Below, piece after piece: positions 20,761-29,284 of a DNA stretch of 64,000 bases. The notes under the pieces were generated by a model. That model did not search any database and was not told the origin of the DNA. It worked only from the letters and a program-made list of their open reading frames with translations. The translations under genes and the position numbers were made by a program. Numbering within the stretch: position 1 is the first letter of the stretch; each line of letters begins with the position of its first letter. Origin of the DNA: Pseudomonas sp. MYb327 (GTDB lineage: Bacteria > Pseudomonadota > Gammaproteobacteria > Pseudomonadales > Pseudomonadaceae); NCBI RefSeq assembly GCF_040438925.1, contig NZ_CP159258.1, forward strand, positions 5,293,001-5,357,000, written 5' to 3'.

Positions 20761-21435
20761 ATGAGTATTCGTGATTGGCCGGCGGCGGAGCGGCCGCGGG
20801 AGAAGTTGCTTGAAATGGGTTCGGCGAGTCTTTCCGATGCCGAATTGCTGGCGATTTTTCTACGAACCGGTGTGTCCGGCAAAAGTGCGGTGGACCTGGC
20901 ACGGCATCTTCTGAACCAATTTGGCAGCCTGCGCTCGCTGCTGGAGGCAGATCAGTTGACGTTCAGCAGGCATTTGGGGCTGGGACCAGCGAAGTTCGCT
21001 CAATTGCAGGCTGTACTGGAGATGGGGCGGCGGCATCTGGCTGAACGCTTGCGCCACAAATCGGTGCTGGAAAACCCGCACGCGGTTCGTGAATACCTGA
21101 AGTCGATGCTGCGTCACGAGCCTCATGAGGTGTTCGGCTGTCTGTTTCTGGATTCCAGGCATCAGGTGCTGACGTTTGAGGCGCTGTTCCGCGGCTCCAT
21201 TGATAACACGAGCGTGCATCCGCGCGAGGTGGTCAAGCGTGCGCTGGCGCATAACGCAGCGGCGTTGATCCTTTGTCACAACCACCCATCGGGCAATACC
21301 GATCCCAGTCAAGCCGACAGGGTGCTGACCAAGCGTCTGCAAAAGGCGCTTGAGCTGATCGATGTGCGGGTACTCGACCATTTCATCATCGGGGATGGCG
21401 ATCCGTTGTCGATGGCGGAGTATGGGTGGATGTGA
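20761..21435 (+). CDS. radC: RadC family protein (JAB/MPN domain)
   Basis: A 224-residue protein. A helix-hairpin-helix-like N-terminus is followed by a JAMM metalloprotease-like domain with [15 protein letters not shown]. Despite the name, a DNA-repair role is doubtful and the biochemical activity is unknown. The ATG is preceded by GGGAGG. The gene sits next to coaBC, as in other pseudomonads. Confidence 0.93.
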   Translation: MSIRDWPAAERPREKLLEMGSASLSDAELLAIFLRTGVSGKSAVDLARHLLNQFGSLRSLLEADQLTFSRHLGLGPAKFAQLQAVLEMGRRHLAERLRHKSVLENPHAVREYLKSMLRHEPHEVFGCLFLDSRHQVLTFEALFRGSIDNTSVHPREVVKRALAHNAAALILCHNHPSGNTDPSQADRVLTKRLQKALELIDVRVLDHFIIGDGDPLSMAEYGWM

Positions 21436-21454
21436 TGCGGCTAACGCGAACGCC

Positions 21455-21544
21455 TTAGGAGCCGGCTTGCTGGCGATGGCGGCGTTTCAGTCAACTTATT
21501 CGGTGACTGGGCGGACGCTATCGCCAGCAAGCCGGCTCCTACGG
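21455..21544. repeat. REPIN (TAGGAGCCGGCTTGCTGGCGA type)
   Basis: An inverted pair of REP copies between two convergent genes. The right copy ends GCCGGCTCCTACGGG. It may serve as the terminator for radC and the binding-protein gene. Confidence 0.9.
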
Positions 21545-21562
21545 GGGTTGTGTCGCGGCGGA

Positions 21563-23149
21563 TTACTTGATGTTGACCTTCGAGTAATCCTGCCGGCCAA
21601 ACGGGCTGACCGAATAACCCTCGACATCCTTGCGTGTCAGGGCGAACGCGGTCGGGTGGGCCAGTGGCAGCCATAGCGCTTGCTGCTGGATCTGCGCCTG
21701 AGCCTGCTCGTAGAGCTTGGTGCGCACACCTTGCTCGCCCGTGGTTTTGCCGGCGCTGATCAGCTTGTCCAGGTCCTGGTTGCAGTAGCGGGCGAAGTTG
21801 GTGCCGGATTTGACCGCGGCGCAGGAAAACTGCGGCGTGAGGAAGTTGTCCGGGTCACCGTTGTCACCGGCCCAGCCCATGAACAGCAGGTCGTGTTCGC
21901 CAGCTTTGGCACGACGGATCAGCTCGCCCCATTCAATGACGCGAATCTCGGCCTGAATGCCGATTTCAGCGAGGTCGGACTGAAGCAGTTGAGCGCCGAG
22001 ACTCGGGTTCGGGTTCAGCAAGCTGCCTGACGGACGAGTCCATATCGTCGTCTGGAAACCGTCCTTGAGCCCGGCTTTAGCCATTAAAGCTTTGGCTTTC
22101 TCGACATCATGGGGATAGCCCGGCAGGTTTTTCGCGTAGCTCCAGGTGTTGGGTGGGTAAGGGCCGTTCGCCGCTTCGGCGGTGTCCTCGAACACGGCTT
22201 TGACGTAGTTGGCCTTGTCGAAGGCGAGGTTGATCGCCTGGCGGACTTCCGGTTTATCCAGCGGCGGATGCTGACTGTTGATGCCGACGAATGCGGTCAT
22301 GAAGGCGTCAGTCTTTTCCACTTTCAGGGTCGGTTCTTTCAGCGCAGCTTGTACGTCCAGAGGCTTGGGCGACAGGGCGATCTGGCATTCGTTGCGGCGC
22401 AGCTTCTGCAAGCGCACGTTGGCGTCCGGGGTGATGGCGAAGATCAGCGGGTCCACTGACGGCTTGCCGCCGAAGTAGTCCGGGTTGGCTTTGTAACGGA
22501 CCGAGGCGTCTTTCTGGAATCGGGTGAAGACGAACGGGCCAGTGCCGATGGGTTGGTTGTTAAGCTTCTCCGGGGTGCCAGCCTTGAGCAGTTTGTCGGC
22601 GTATTCAGCCGAGTAGATCGAGGCGAAACCCATGCTCAGGGTCGCGAGGAAGGTCGAGTCCGGATGATCTAATGTGAAGCGTATGGTCAGCGGGTCGAGA
22701 GCGTCGATCTTCTTTATCAGCGCCGGCAATTGCATCGATTGCGCATGCGGGAAACCGCTCTGGGCGACTTTGTGCCACGGGTTGGCCGGGTCGAGCATGC
22801 GGTCGAAGCTGAATTTGACGTCTTCGGCGGTCAACTCGCGGGTGGGAGTGAAATAGTCGGTGCGGTGAAATTTCACCTGCGGATGCAGCTTGAACACGTA
22901 GATCAACCCGTCGGGGCTGACTTCCCAACTGTCCGCGAGGCTGGCGACCACTTTGCCGCTGGCGGTATCGAAATCCACCAGGCGATTCATCAGCACATCG
23001 GCCGAGGCGTTGGTAGTGGTCAGCGAGTTGTATTGCACCACGTCGAACCCTTCCGGGCTGGCCTCGGTGCAGACGCTCAGGGCAGCGGCGAAGGCCTGTG
23101 GGCTCAGCAGAAGCGGGGCGAGCAACAGCGGTAGGGCAGCGAGGCGCAT
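21563..23149 (-). CDS. Peptide/nickel-type ABC transporter substrate-binding protein
   Basis: A 528-residue family-5 solute-binding protein (DppA/OppA type). A signal peptide spans about 1-22 (cleavage after AFA). Family phrases include LADSWEVSPDGL, TAEDVKFSFDRM, PIGTGPF and DLLFMGWAGDNGDPDNF. The ligand is probably a dipeptide or similar small peptide, which is an inference from the family. No permease or ATPase genes lie beside it, so it must share a transporter encoded elsewhere. Confidence 0.93.
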   Translation of the reverse strand: MRLAALPLLLAPLLLSPQAFAAALSVCTEASPEGFDVVQYNSLTTTNASADVLMNRLVDFDTASGKVVASLADSWEVSPDGLIYVFKLHPQVKFHRTDYFTPTRELTAEDVKFSFDRMLDPANPWHKVAQSGFPHAQSMQLPALIKKIDALDPLTIRFTLDHPDSTFLATLSMGFASIYSAEYADKLLKAGTPEKLNNQPIGTGPFVFTRFQKDASVRYKANPDYFGGKPSVDPLIFAITPDANVRLQKLRRNECQIALSPKPLDVQAALKEPTLKVEKTDAFMTAFVGINSQHPPLDKPEVRQAINLAFDKANYVKAVFEDTAEAANGPYPPNTWSYAKNLPGYPHDVEKAKALMAKAGLKDGFQTTIWTRPSGSLLNPNPSLGAQLLQSDLAEIGIQAEIRVIEWGELIRRAKAGEHDLLFMGWAGDNGDPDNFLTPQFSCAAVKSGTNFARYCNQDLDKLISAGKTTGEQGVRTKLYEQAQAQIQQQALWLPLAHPTAFALTRKDVEGYSVSPFGRQDYSKVNIK

Positions 23150-23418
23150 GGTCGGATTCCTTTACAGATCGAAGGCCCATCTGCAAGTGCAGTCTGGAAA
23201 AGGCTTACCCTAGTGGGCTCGATTGCAAATGACTATCCCCTTTTTCATTTTGAGGGGAGTATAGGCCACTGATTTGAGTGAGCCTTGATTGAGAAAACCC
23301 TGGGATCGGCGTGTTGAGCGTTTCTCTGCGACGAGTGGTCGAAATCGATGACAGCCTTTATCTAAAGCGCTTGGCGCCGGAAAAGTGGGGTTTTTATCCA
23401 TTCAAGGCACAGCGAATG

Positions 23419-23447
23419 TTGTTGCTCTCCAGTCTTTCTGGTATAAA
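23419..23447 (+). promoter_or_regulatory. Probable sigma-70 promoter of rpmB-rpmG
   Basis: TTGTTG at 23419-23424 and TATAAA at 23442-23447 are separated by 17 bp. Transcription from here would give an rpmB leader of about 140 nt. Confidence 0.55.
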
Positions 23448-23551
23448 GCAGCGCTCTTTTCTAGGGGCCCGGTTCCTTCACTGTAGGTGTAGCCGGTAAG
23501 ACCTCTAAAGAAACGCGGCGCCTGGCGCCAAATGACTGAGAGATTAAGCGG

Positions 23552-23570
23552 CCAACCCATGCCGGGTTGG
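23552..23570 (+). promoter_or_regulatory. Hairpin in the rpmB 5' leader
   Basis: CCAACCC (23552-23558) and GGGTTGG (23564-23570) form a perfect 7-bp stem with a 5-nt loop, 25 nt before the rpmB start codon. It could control translation or mRNA stability of the ribosomal-protein operon. This is inferred from position only. Confidence 0.5.
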
Positions 23571-23595
23571 GCATGTGGTTTTAGAGGGCTGAGGC

Positions 23596-23829
23596 ATGTC
23601 TAGAGTATGTCAAGTTACCGGTAAGGGTCCGGTAACTGGGAATAACATTTCCCACGCAAACAACAAAACCCGTCGTCGTTTCCTGCCGAACCTGCAGCAT
23701 CACCGCTTCTGGGTTGAAGAAGAGAAACGTTTCGTGCGTCTGCGCGTATCTGCCAAAGGCATGCGTATTATCGACAAGCGCGGCATCACTGCCGTTCTGG
23801 CCGAAATCCGCAAAGCCGGCAAGATCTAA
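23596..23829 (+). CDS. rpmB: 50S ribosomal protein L28
   Basis: A 77-residue L28 with [17 protein letters not shown] at the N-terminus and the basic stretch [16 protein letters not shown]. Component of the large ribosomal subunit. First gene of rpmB-rpmG, with 11 bp to rpmG. Confidence 0.98.
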   Translation: MSRVCQVTGKGPVTGNNISHANNKTRRRFLPNLQHHRFWVEEEKRFVRLRVSAKGMRIIDKRGITAVLAEIRKAGKI

Positions 23830-23840
23830 GGGAGCTAATC

Positions 23841-23996
23841 ATGCGTGAATTGATTCGTTTGATTTCGAGCGCCGGTACTGGTCACTTCTACACTACCGAC
23901 AAGAACAAGCGTACTACCCCGGACAAAATCGAGATCAAGAAATTTGATCCGGTTGTTCGCAAGCACGTGATCTACAAAGAAGGCAAAATCAAGTAA
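23841..23996 (+). CDS. rpmG: 50S ribosomal protein L33
   Basis: A 51-residue L33 ([19 protein letters not shown], ending YKEGKIK). It lacks the two Cys-x-x-Cys pairs, so it is the zinc-independent form. GGGAGC lies before the ATG, and a strong terminator follows. Confidence 0.98.
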   Translation: MRELIRLISSAGTGHFYTTDKNKRTTPDKIEIKKFDPVVRKHVIYKEGKIK

Positions 23997-24015
23997 TTGA
24001 TTTTTCCCTCTTACG

Positions 24016-24050
24016 AAAAAGGCCCGTATCGCGAGATACGGGCCTTTTTT
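24016..24050 (+). terminator. Terminator of rpmB-rpmG
   Basis: GGCCCGTATC and GATACGGGCC form a 10-bp stem with a short loop, with A residues before it and six T residues after it. Confidence 0.95.
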
Positions 24051-24108
24051 GTTGCCTGGATTTTGTGGTGTCTGTCAGTACTTTTTCGAGAGCAAACCAA
24101 CAGATCTC

Positions 24109-24140
24109 TGTAGACGCAATCTTGCTCGCGATGAGGCCAG
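24109..24140. repeat. Degenerate single REP copy
   Basis: CTGTAGACGCAATCTTGCTCGCGATGAGGCC resembles half of a CTGT(A/G)GGAGC-type REPIN, but the partner copy is missing. Confidence 0.4.
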
Positions 24141-24158
24141 TCCAGACAACCTAAAACC

Positions 24159-24521
24159 TCAGGCCTTCTGCTCAAACGCCACATAGATCTTGCGGCAAGG
24201 TTCCAGCACTTCCCAGGTGCCCCGGAACCCGGCGGGAATCACAAAGCGATCGCCCGCCCGCACGGTTTTGCTATTGCCGTCGTTGTCACGGAGCACGGAT
24301 ACACCCTGAACAATTTCGCAGTATTCATGTTCGGTGAAATTCACCAGCCATTGGCCGACAGCACCTTCCCAGACGCCAGCATTCAATTGACCGCAAGGGC
24401 TGTTGAAGTGGTTGTACACCACTTGTTCGGGATCACCCTTGAGGACTTTGGCCGGGTCTGGACGGTAGCGCTCGGCCTCGGTGGTGGCCTGGCTGAAGTC
24501 GACGATGTTTTGGATGCTCAT
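24159..24521 (-). CDS. Cupin domain-containing protein
   Basis: A 120-residue single-domain cupin. The barrel motifs are visible as FTEHEYCEIVQGVSVL and AGDRFVIPAGFRGTWEV. The start at 24521 is preferred over 24593 because it yields MSIQNIVDF and leaves room for a divergent promoter. Its substrate is unknown. A cupin gene occurs at this place in P. aeruginosa near kauB, so a link to amine catabolism is possible. Confidence 0.85.
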   Translation of the reverse strand: MSIQNIVDFSQATTEAERYRPDPAKVLKGDPEQVVYNHFNSPCGQLNAGVWEGAVGQWLVNFTEHEYCEIVQGVSVLRDNDGNSKTVRAGDRFVIPAGFRGTWEVLEPCRKIYVAFEQKA

Positions 24522-24756
24522 TGTTGTAAATCCCCCGTGATTGCGACGCGAGTGGTTGAAAGTCCCAAAGTCTATGTTTATTAAAATGAACATCGCAAGG
24601 CCGTTTGCCGGCGTTATGTCAAATATATTGAAACTTCATGTGCGGCTGGTTTAGGGTGGCGGATGCCTTGGGCCGAAAAGCAGGCTGGCAGGGCAGAATT
24701 CCTGACAGCGCCCGCGAAGATCGCGGGTGTCGTATCAATAAGAGGAGGACACTCGC

Positions 24757-26250
24757 ATGACCACCCTGACCCGTGCCGACTGGGAACAACGCGCCAAAGA
24801 CCTGAAAATCGAAGGCCGCGCCTACATCAATGGCGAATACACCGACGCCGTCTCCGCCGAGACCTTCGAGTGCATCAGCCCTGTCGATGGTCGCCTGCTG
24901 GGCAAGATCGCCAGCTGTGATGCCGCCGATGCCCAGCGCGCTGTTGAAAACGCCCGCGCCACCTTCAATTCCGGCGTGTGGTCGCGCCTGGCGCCGACCA
25001 AACGCAAAGCCACCATGATTCGTTTTGCCGGCCTGCTGAAGCAGCACGCCGAAGAGCTGGCGCTGCTTGAAACCCTGGACATGGGCAAGCCGATCAGCGA
25101 CTCCCTGTACATCGACGTTCCCGGCGCGGCGCAAGCCCTGAGCTGGAGCGGCGAAGCCATCGACAAGATCTACGACGAAGTGGCGGCTACCCCGCACGAT
25201 CAACTGGGTCTCGTCACTCGCGAGCCGGTCGGCGTGGTTGGCGCCATCGTGCCGTGGAACTTCCCGCTGATGATGGCTTGCTGGAAACTCGGCCCGGCGC
25301 TGTCCACCGGTAACTCGGTGATCCTCAAGCCGTCGGAAAAATCGCCACTGACCGCCATCCGCATCGCGGCGCTAGCCGTCGAAGCCGGCATCCCGAAAGG
25401 CGTGCTCAACGTGCTGCCGGGTTACGGTCACACCGTCGGCAAGGCCCTGGCTCTGCATAACGATGTCGACACCCTGGTGTTCACCGGATCGACCAAGATC
25501 GCCAAGCAACTGCTGATTTACTCCGGCGAATCGAACATGAAGCGCGTCTGGCTCGAAGCCGGCGGTAAGAGCCCGAACATCGTGTTCGCCGATGCGCCGA
25601 ACCTGCAAGAAGCTGCCGAGGCCGCTGCCGGTGCTATCGCCTTCAACCAGGGTGAGGTCTGCACCGCCGGTTCTCGCCTGTTGGTGGAGCGTTCGATCAA
25701 GGACAAATTCCTGCCATTGGTGATCGAGGCGCTGAAAGCCTGGAAGCCAGGCAACCCGCTGGATCCGGCGACCAACGTCGGTGCGCTGGTGGACACTCAG
25801 CAGATGAACACCGTGCTGTCCTACATCGAATCGGGTCACAACGACGGCGCCAAACTGGTCGCGGGCGGCAAGCGTATCCTTCAGGAAACCGGCGGCACGT
25901 ATGTGGAACCGACAATTTTCGACGGTGTGAGCAATGCGATGAAAATCGCCCAGGAAGAAATCTTCGGCCCAGTGTTGTCGGTGATCACTTTCGACAGCGC
26001 TGAAGAAGCCGTCGCAATTGCCAACGACACACCGTACGGCCTTGCCGCTGCGGTGTGGACTTCGGACATCTCCAAAGCTCATCTGACTGCCCGTGCACTG
26101 CGTGCCGGTAGCGTGTGGGTCAACCAGTACGACGGCGGCGACATGACGGCACCGTTCGGTGGCTTCAAGCAGTCCGGCAACGGTCGCGACAAGTCGCTGC
26201 ACGCGTTCGACAAGTACACCGAGCTGAAGGCGACCTGGATCAAGCTGTAA
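24757..26250 (+). CDS. kauB: Aldehyde dehydrogenase KauB/PauC
   Basis: A 497-residue NAD(P)-dependent aldehyde dehydrogenase. Catalytic residues are N169 (PWNFP), E267 (LEAGGKSPN) and C302 (GEVCTAGSR), and the chain is full length. By synteny and sequence it is the polyamine/agmatine pathway enzyme that oxidises 4-guanidinobutyraldehyde and gamma-glutamyl-aminobutyraldehyde. It is preceded by GAGGAGG. The aminotransferase gene I recall beside it in P. aeruginosa (gabT2) is not present here. Confidence 0.92.
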   Translation: MTTLTRADWEQRAKDLKIEGRAYINGEYTDAVSAETFECISPVDGRLLGKIASCDAADAQRAVENARATFNSGVWSRLAPTKRKATMIRFAGLLKQHAEELALLETLDMGKPISDSLYIDVPGAAQALSWSGEAIDKIYDEVAATPHDQLGLVTREPVGVVGAIVPWNFPLMMACWKLGPALSTGNSVILKPSEKSPLTAIRIAALAVEAGIPKGVLNVLPGYGHTVGKALALHNDVDTLVFTGSTKIAKQLLIYSGESNMKRVWLEAGGKSPNIVFADAPNLQEAAEAAAGAIAFNQGEVCTAGSRLLVERSIKDKFLPLVIEALKAWKPGNPLDPATNVGALVDTQQMNTVLSYIESGHNDGAKLVAGGKRILQETGGTYVEPTIFDGVSNAMKIAQEEIFGPVLSVITFDSAEEAVAIANDTPYGLAAAVWTSDISKAHLTARALRAGSVWVNQYDGGDMTAPFGGFKQSGNGRDKSLHAFDKYTELKATWIKL

Positions 26251-26302
26251 GTCAGTAAAGGGGGCCTGATTTAGGTCAGGTCTCCCGAACGACACAAATC
26301 CC

Positions 26303-26394
26303 CTGTGGGAGCGAGCCTGCTCGCGATTGCGGTATGACAGTCGACGTCATTGTTGAATGTTGCTCCGTCATCGCGAGCAGGCTCGCTCCCACAG
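26303..26394. repeat. REPIN (CTGTGGGAGCGAGCCTGCTCGCGAT type)
   Basis: A perfect inverted pair with sequence CTGTGGGAGCGAGCCTGC, a third REP class in this window. It lies between kauB and the MFS gene. Confidence 0.92.
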
Positions 26395-26436
26395 TGTTTT
26401 GTGCAGTCCATAAAAATATCCACAGGAGCGTGGAAC

Positions 26437-27579
26437 ATGCGTTGGGCGACGTATTTTGCCGTGTTGGCGTCTGTCTTGAGTGTTGGCTTGGCCCTGGGTG
26501 TCAGCATGCCGCTGGTGTCGTTTCGGCTGGAGAGTTGGGGCTATGGCTCGTTTGCCATCGGTGTAATGGCGGCAATGCCGGCAATTGGTGTCCTGTTGGG
26601 GGCGAAAATTTCCAGCCATCTGGCGGCGCGTCTCGGCACGGCCAATCTGATGCGCCTGTGCCTGTGGGCCGGGGCGGTGTCCATCGGGTTGTTGGCGCTG
26701 TTGCCAAGTTATCCGATCTGGCTGGTTCTGCGGCTGATGATCGGGGTGATCCTGACCCTCGTCTTCATCATCGGTGAAAGCTGGATCAACCAATTGGTGG
26801 TCGAGGAGTGGCGCGGGCGGCTGGTGGCGCTGTATGGCAGCAGTTATGCGCTGAGTCAGTTGGCCGGGCCGGTGTTGCTGGGCTTCATTGGCACCGAACA
26901 CGATTACGGCTTTTGGGTCGGCGTTGGCTTGCTGATGGCTGCACCGTTTCTGTTGCTGGGCCGCAGCGGTGCGCCGAGCAGCGAGGCCAGCAGCGTGACC
27001 TTCAGGGATTTGCTCGGGTTCTGCCGTGGCCTGCCGGCGATTGCCTGGGCGGTGTCGTTGTTTGCCGCGTTCGAAGCGATGATCCTGACGCTGTTGCCGG
27101 TTTACTGCCTGCGCCAGGGTTTCACCACGGAAATCGCCCTGGCAATGGTCAGTACGGTGGTGGTCGGTGATGCGGTGCTCCAATTGCCGATCGGTGCGCT
27201 GGCGGATCGCGTGTCGCGGCGTACGTTGTTCACGGGTTGCGCGGTGGTGCTGCTGGTGTCGAGCCTGGCGATCCCGATGCTGATCGACACACTGTTGATC
27301 TGGCCGTTGTGGGTATTGTTCGGCGCCAGTGCCGGCGGATTGTTTACCTTGTCGCTGATTCTGATCGGCGAGCGCTATCGCGATGACGCGCTGGTCCGGG
27401 CCAATGCGCATATCGCGCAATTGTGGGGGATTGGTTGTTTGCTTGGGCCGTTGCTGGCAGGTGCAGGCAGTCAGTGGGTCAGCGGGCATGCGTTGCCGTG
27501 GCTGATGGCGGTGGGAGCGTTGGGTGTGCTGATCGTGGTTTCGCGTCAGGGGGCGTTTGGCAGCGTGCAGCCGGCATAG
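26437..27579 (+). CDS. MFS transporter (YcaD-like)
   Basis: A 380-residue protein with about 12 hydrophobic segments and an MFS-type layout. The first helix starts at WATYFAVLASVL and the loop-2 region reads SSHLAARLG. The start at 26437 has a CAGGAG site; the frame is open back to 26350, but that part lies in the REPIN. The substrate cannot be predicted from sequence. Confidence 0.88.
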   Translation: MRWATYFAVLASVLSVGLALGVSMPLVSFRLESWGYGSFAIGVMAAMPAIGVLLGAKISSHLAARLGTANLMRLCLWAGAVSIGLLALLPSYPIWLVLRLMIGVILTLVFIIGESWINQLVVEEWRGRLVALYGSSYALSQLAGPVLLGFIGTEHDYGFWVGVGLLMAAPFLLLGRSGAPSSEASSVTFRDLLGFCRGLPAIAWAVSLFAAFEAMILTLLPVYCLRQGFTTEIALAMVSTVVVGDAVLQLPIGALADRVSRRTLFTGCAVVLLVSSLAIPMLIDTLLIWPLWVLFGASAGGLFTLSLILIGERYRDDALVRANAHIAQLWGIGCLLGPLLAGAGSQWVSGHALPWLMAVGALGVLIVVSRQGAFGSVQPA

Positions 27580-27597
27580 AGCGTCCAAAGATCAGAT

Positions 27598-27653
27598 GAT
27601 CGCAGTCTTCGGCAGCTCCTGCAGGGAGCGCGTTTCAACTGTAGGCTGCGATC
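27598..27653. repeat. Hairpin repeat GATCGCAG...CTGCGATC
   Basis: GATCGCAG at 27598-27605 pairs with CTGCGATC at 27646-27653, followed by TTTT. This palindrome family (core TTCGGCAGCTCCTGC) is widespread in fluorescent pseudomonads. Here it probably terminates the MFS gene. Confidence 0.75.
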
Positions 27654-27655
27654 TT

Positions 27656-29224
27656 TTACAGCATCCGTTCCAATCCCACCGTGTTGCTCAGCCACGCATT
27701 GAAGCGCCGCCACCAACTGCCAGGCTCCTTGGTCAGGGTGTGTATTTTGCCGTCATCTTCGGTGACCCAGACGACCTGCTCATTTTCCAGTTTTACCTGA
27801 TAACTCAGGGGCGGGGCCATGCCCTGCAGCGCCAGTTCGCGGACGCGGGCTGCGAGTTCCGGGCTGTCAACCAGCACCCCGACTTCGGTGTTCCACAGCA
27901 CCGAGCGCGGGTCGAAGTTGAATGAGCCGATGAAGGCTTTCTGTTGGTCGAAGACGATGGCCTTGCTGTGCAGGCTGGAGTCGGAATCGCCGTATGACTT
28001 GCTGGAAAACAGGCGGGGTCCGCTACCACTGCTGTCGCCGGGCTGGCGACGCAGCTCGAAGAGTTGCACGCCATGCTCCAGCAGCGCCTTGCGATACGGT
28101 GCGTAGCCGCCATGCACCGCCGGTACATCTGTGGCTTCCAGGGCATTGGTCAGCAACCGTACCGACACACCGGCGTCGGCGCGCCCGGTCAGGTAGACCA
28201 GTCCCGGAGGGCCGGGAACAAAATAAGCCGAGATCATCACCAGCTCTTTGTTGACGCCATTGAGTGCGGGCGCCAACTGAGTGGTCAGCAGCAACTGGGG
28301 GTCTGGCTCGCCATCGGCCAGCACCTTGCTCGGCGCATCCCACAGCGCCTGATTCCAGGCCCAGATCAGCTCCTTGCGCCAAATATCCAGGCGCGGCTGC
28401 GTGGCGAAAGTCATCAGTTGCTGATAAAGCGCGTGGTTCTGTTTGCGGGATTCTTCCAGGGATTGTTCCAGCCGGGTCCGGGTGTTTTGCAGATCCTCTG
28501 CAGTCGGTTTGCTGGAGACGAATTCATCGATCGGCTTGCTCAGGGCGCTGTTCCAGTATTGATCGAAACTGTGGCCCAACTGCTCGGCGACCGGCCCGAC
28601 GCCCAGCATGTCGATGTCAGTGAAATTCAGCTTGGGTTCGGCATCGAAATATTCGTCCCCCAGATTGCGCCCACCGACAATCGCCATGCTGCTGTCGGCC
28701 AGCCACAACTTGTTGTGCATGCGCCGATGTTGCTGCGACAGGTTGAACAAGCGACCCATAGTGCGCGTCAAGCCAGTGCTGCGGCCCAGGTTCAACGGGT
28801 TGAATAAGCGAATCTGGATTTGCGGATGCGCTGCCAGGGTGGCGATGGTTTGGTCCAGGCCATCACTGGTGGTGTCATCGAGCAGAATGCGGATGCGCAC
28901 GCCACGGTCGGCGGCCTTGAGCAACTCATCCACCAGCATCCGCGTACTGATACCGTCGTGCACGATGTAGTACTGCAAGTCGAGGCTGCTCTGGGCGTTG
29001 CGGATCAGCTCGGCGCGGGCGGTGAACGCCTCGGTGCTGTCGGACAGCAGGCGAAAGCCGGATTGCCCCTGGTGCGGTGCCGCCTGGGCTTGCACCGAGC
29101 GGCCGAATGCGGAGTCACTCGCCGGCAACGCCTGGCTCGATCCGCGCTGCAAATCGAAATTGGCGCAGCCGTTCAGAAACGAGGCAAATATCACAAGAGC
29201 AAGCAGGGGCAGTCTGACTCTCAC
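27656..29224 (-). CDS. Phospholipase D family lipoprotein (cardiolipin synthase-like)
   Basis: A 522-residue protein with two HKD motifs, HNKLWLADSSMAIVGG and HSKAIVFDQQKAFIGS, the hallmark of the PLD superfamily. The N-terminus is a lipoprotein signal with lipobox LNGC (Cys about 20), so it is membrane-anchored and periplasm-facing. It may act as a transphosphatidylase on phospholipids, but the true substrate is unknown. It uses a GTG start at 29224, preceded by GGAAC. Confidence 0.88.
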   Translation of the reverse strand: MRVRLPLLALVIFASFLNGCANFDLQRGSSQALPASDSAFGRSVQAQAAPHQGQSGFRLLSDSTEAFTARAELIRNAQSSLDLQYYIVHDGISTRMLVDELLKAADRGVRIRILLDDTTSDGLDQTIATLAAHPQIQIRLFNPLNLGRSTGLTRTMGRLFNLSQQHRRMHNKLWLADSSMAIVGGRNLGDEYFDAEPKLNFTDIDMLGVGPVAEQLGHSFDQYWNSALSKPIDEFVSSKPTAEDLQNTRTRLEQSLEESRKQNHALYQQLMTFATQPRLDIWRKELIWAWNQALWDAPSKVLADGEPDPQLLLTTQLAPALNGVNKELVMISAYFVPGPPGLVYLTGRADAGVSVRLLTNALEATDVPAVHGGYAPYRKALLEHGVQLFELRRQPGDSSGSGPRLFSSKSYGDSDSSLHSKAIVFDQQKAFIGSFNFDPRSVLWNTEVGVLVDSPELAARVRELALQGMAPPLSYQVKLENEQVVWVTEDDGKIHTLTKEPGSWWRRFNAWLSNTVGLERML

Positions 29225-29284
29225 GTAGGATCGTTCCGATTGGCGGCAGGAGATGGCATATGGACGCTGGTATCCCGAGAAAGA

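Larger units (their letters stand above)
23150..23595. other. 446-bp divergent intergenic region upstream of rpmB and the binding-protein gene
   Basis: No credible gene was found. The region holds a probable rpmB promoter (23419-23447) and a long rpmB leader with a perfect hairpin (23552-23570). The left part is AT-rich and is presumably the promoter region of the binding-protein gene, but no clear hexamers were recognised there. Confidence 0.6.
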
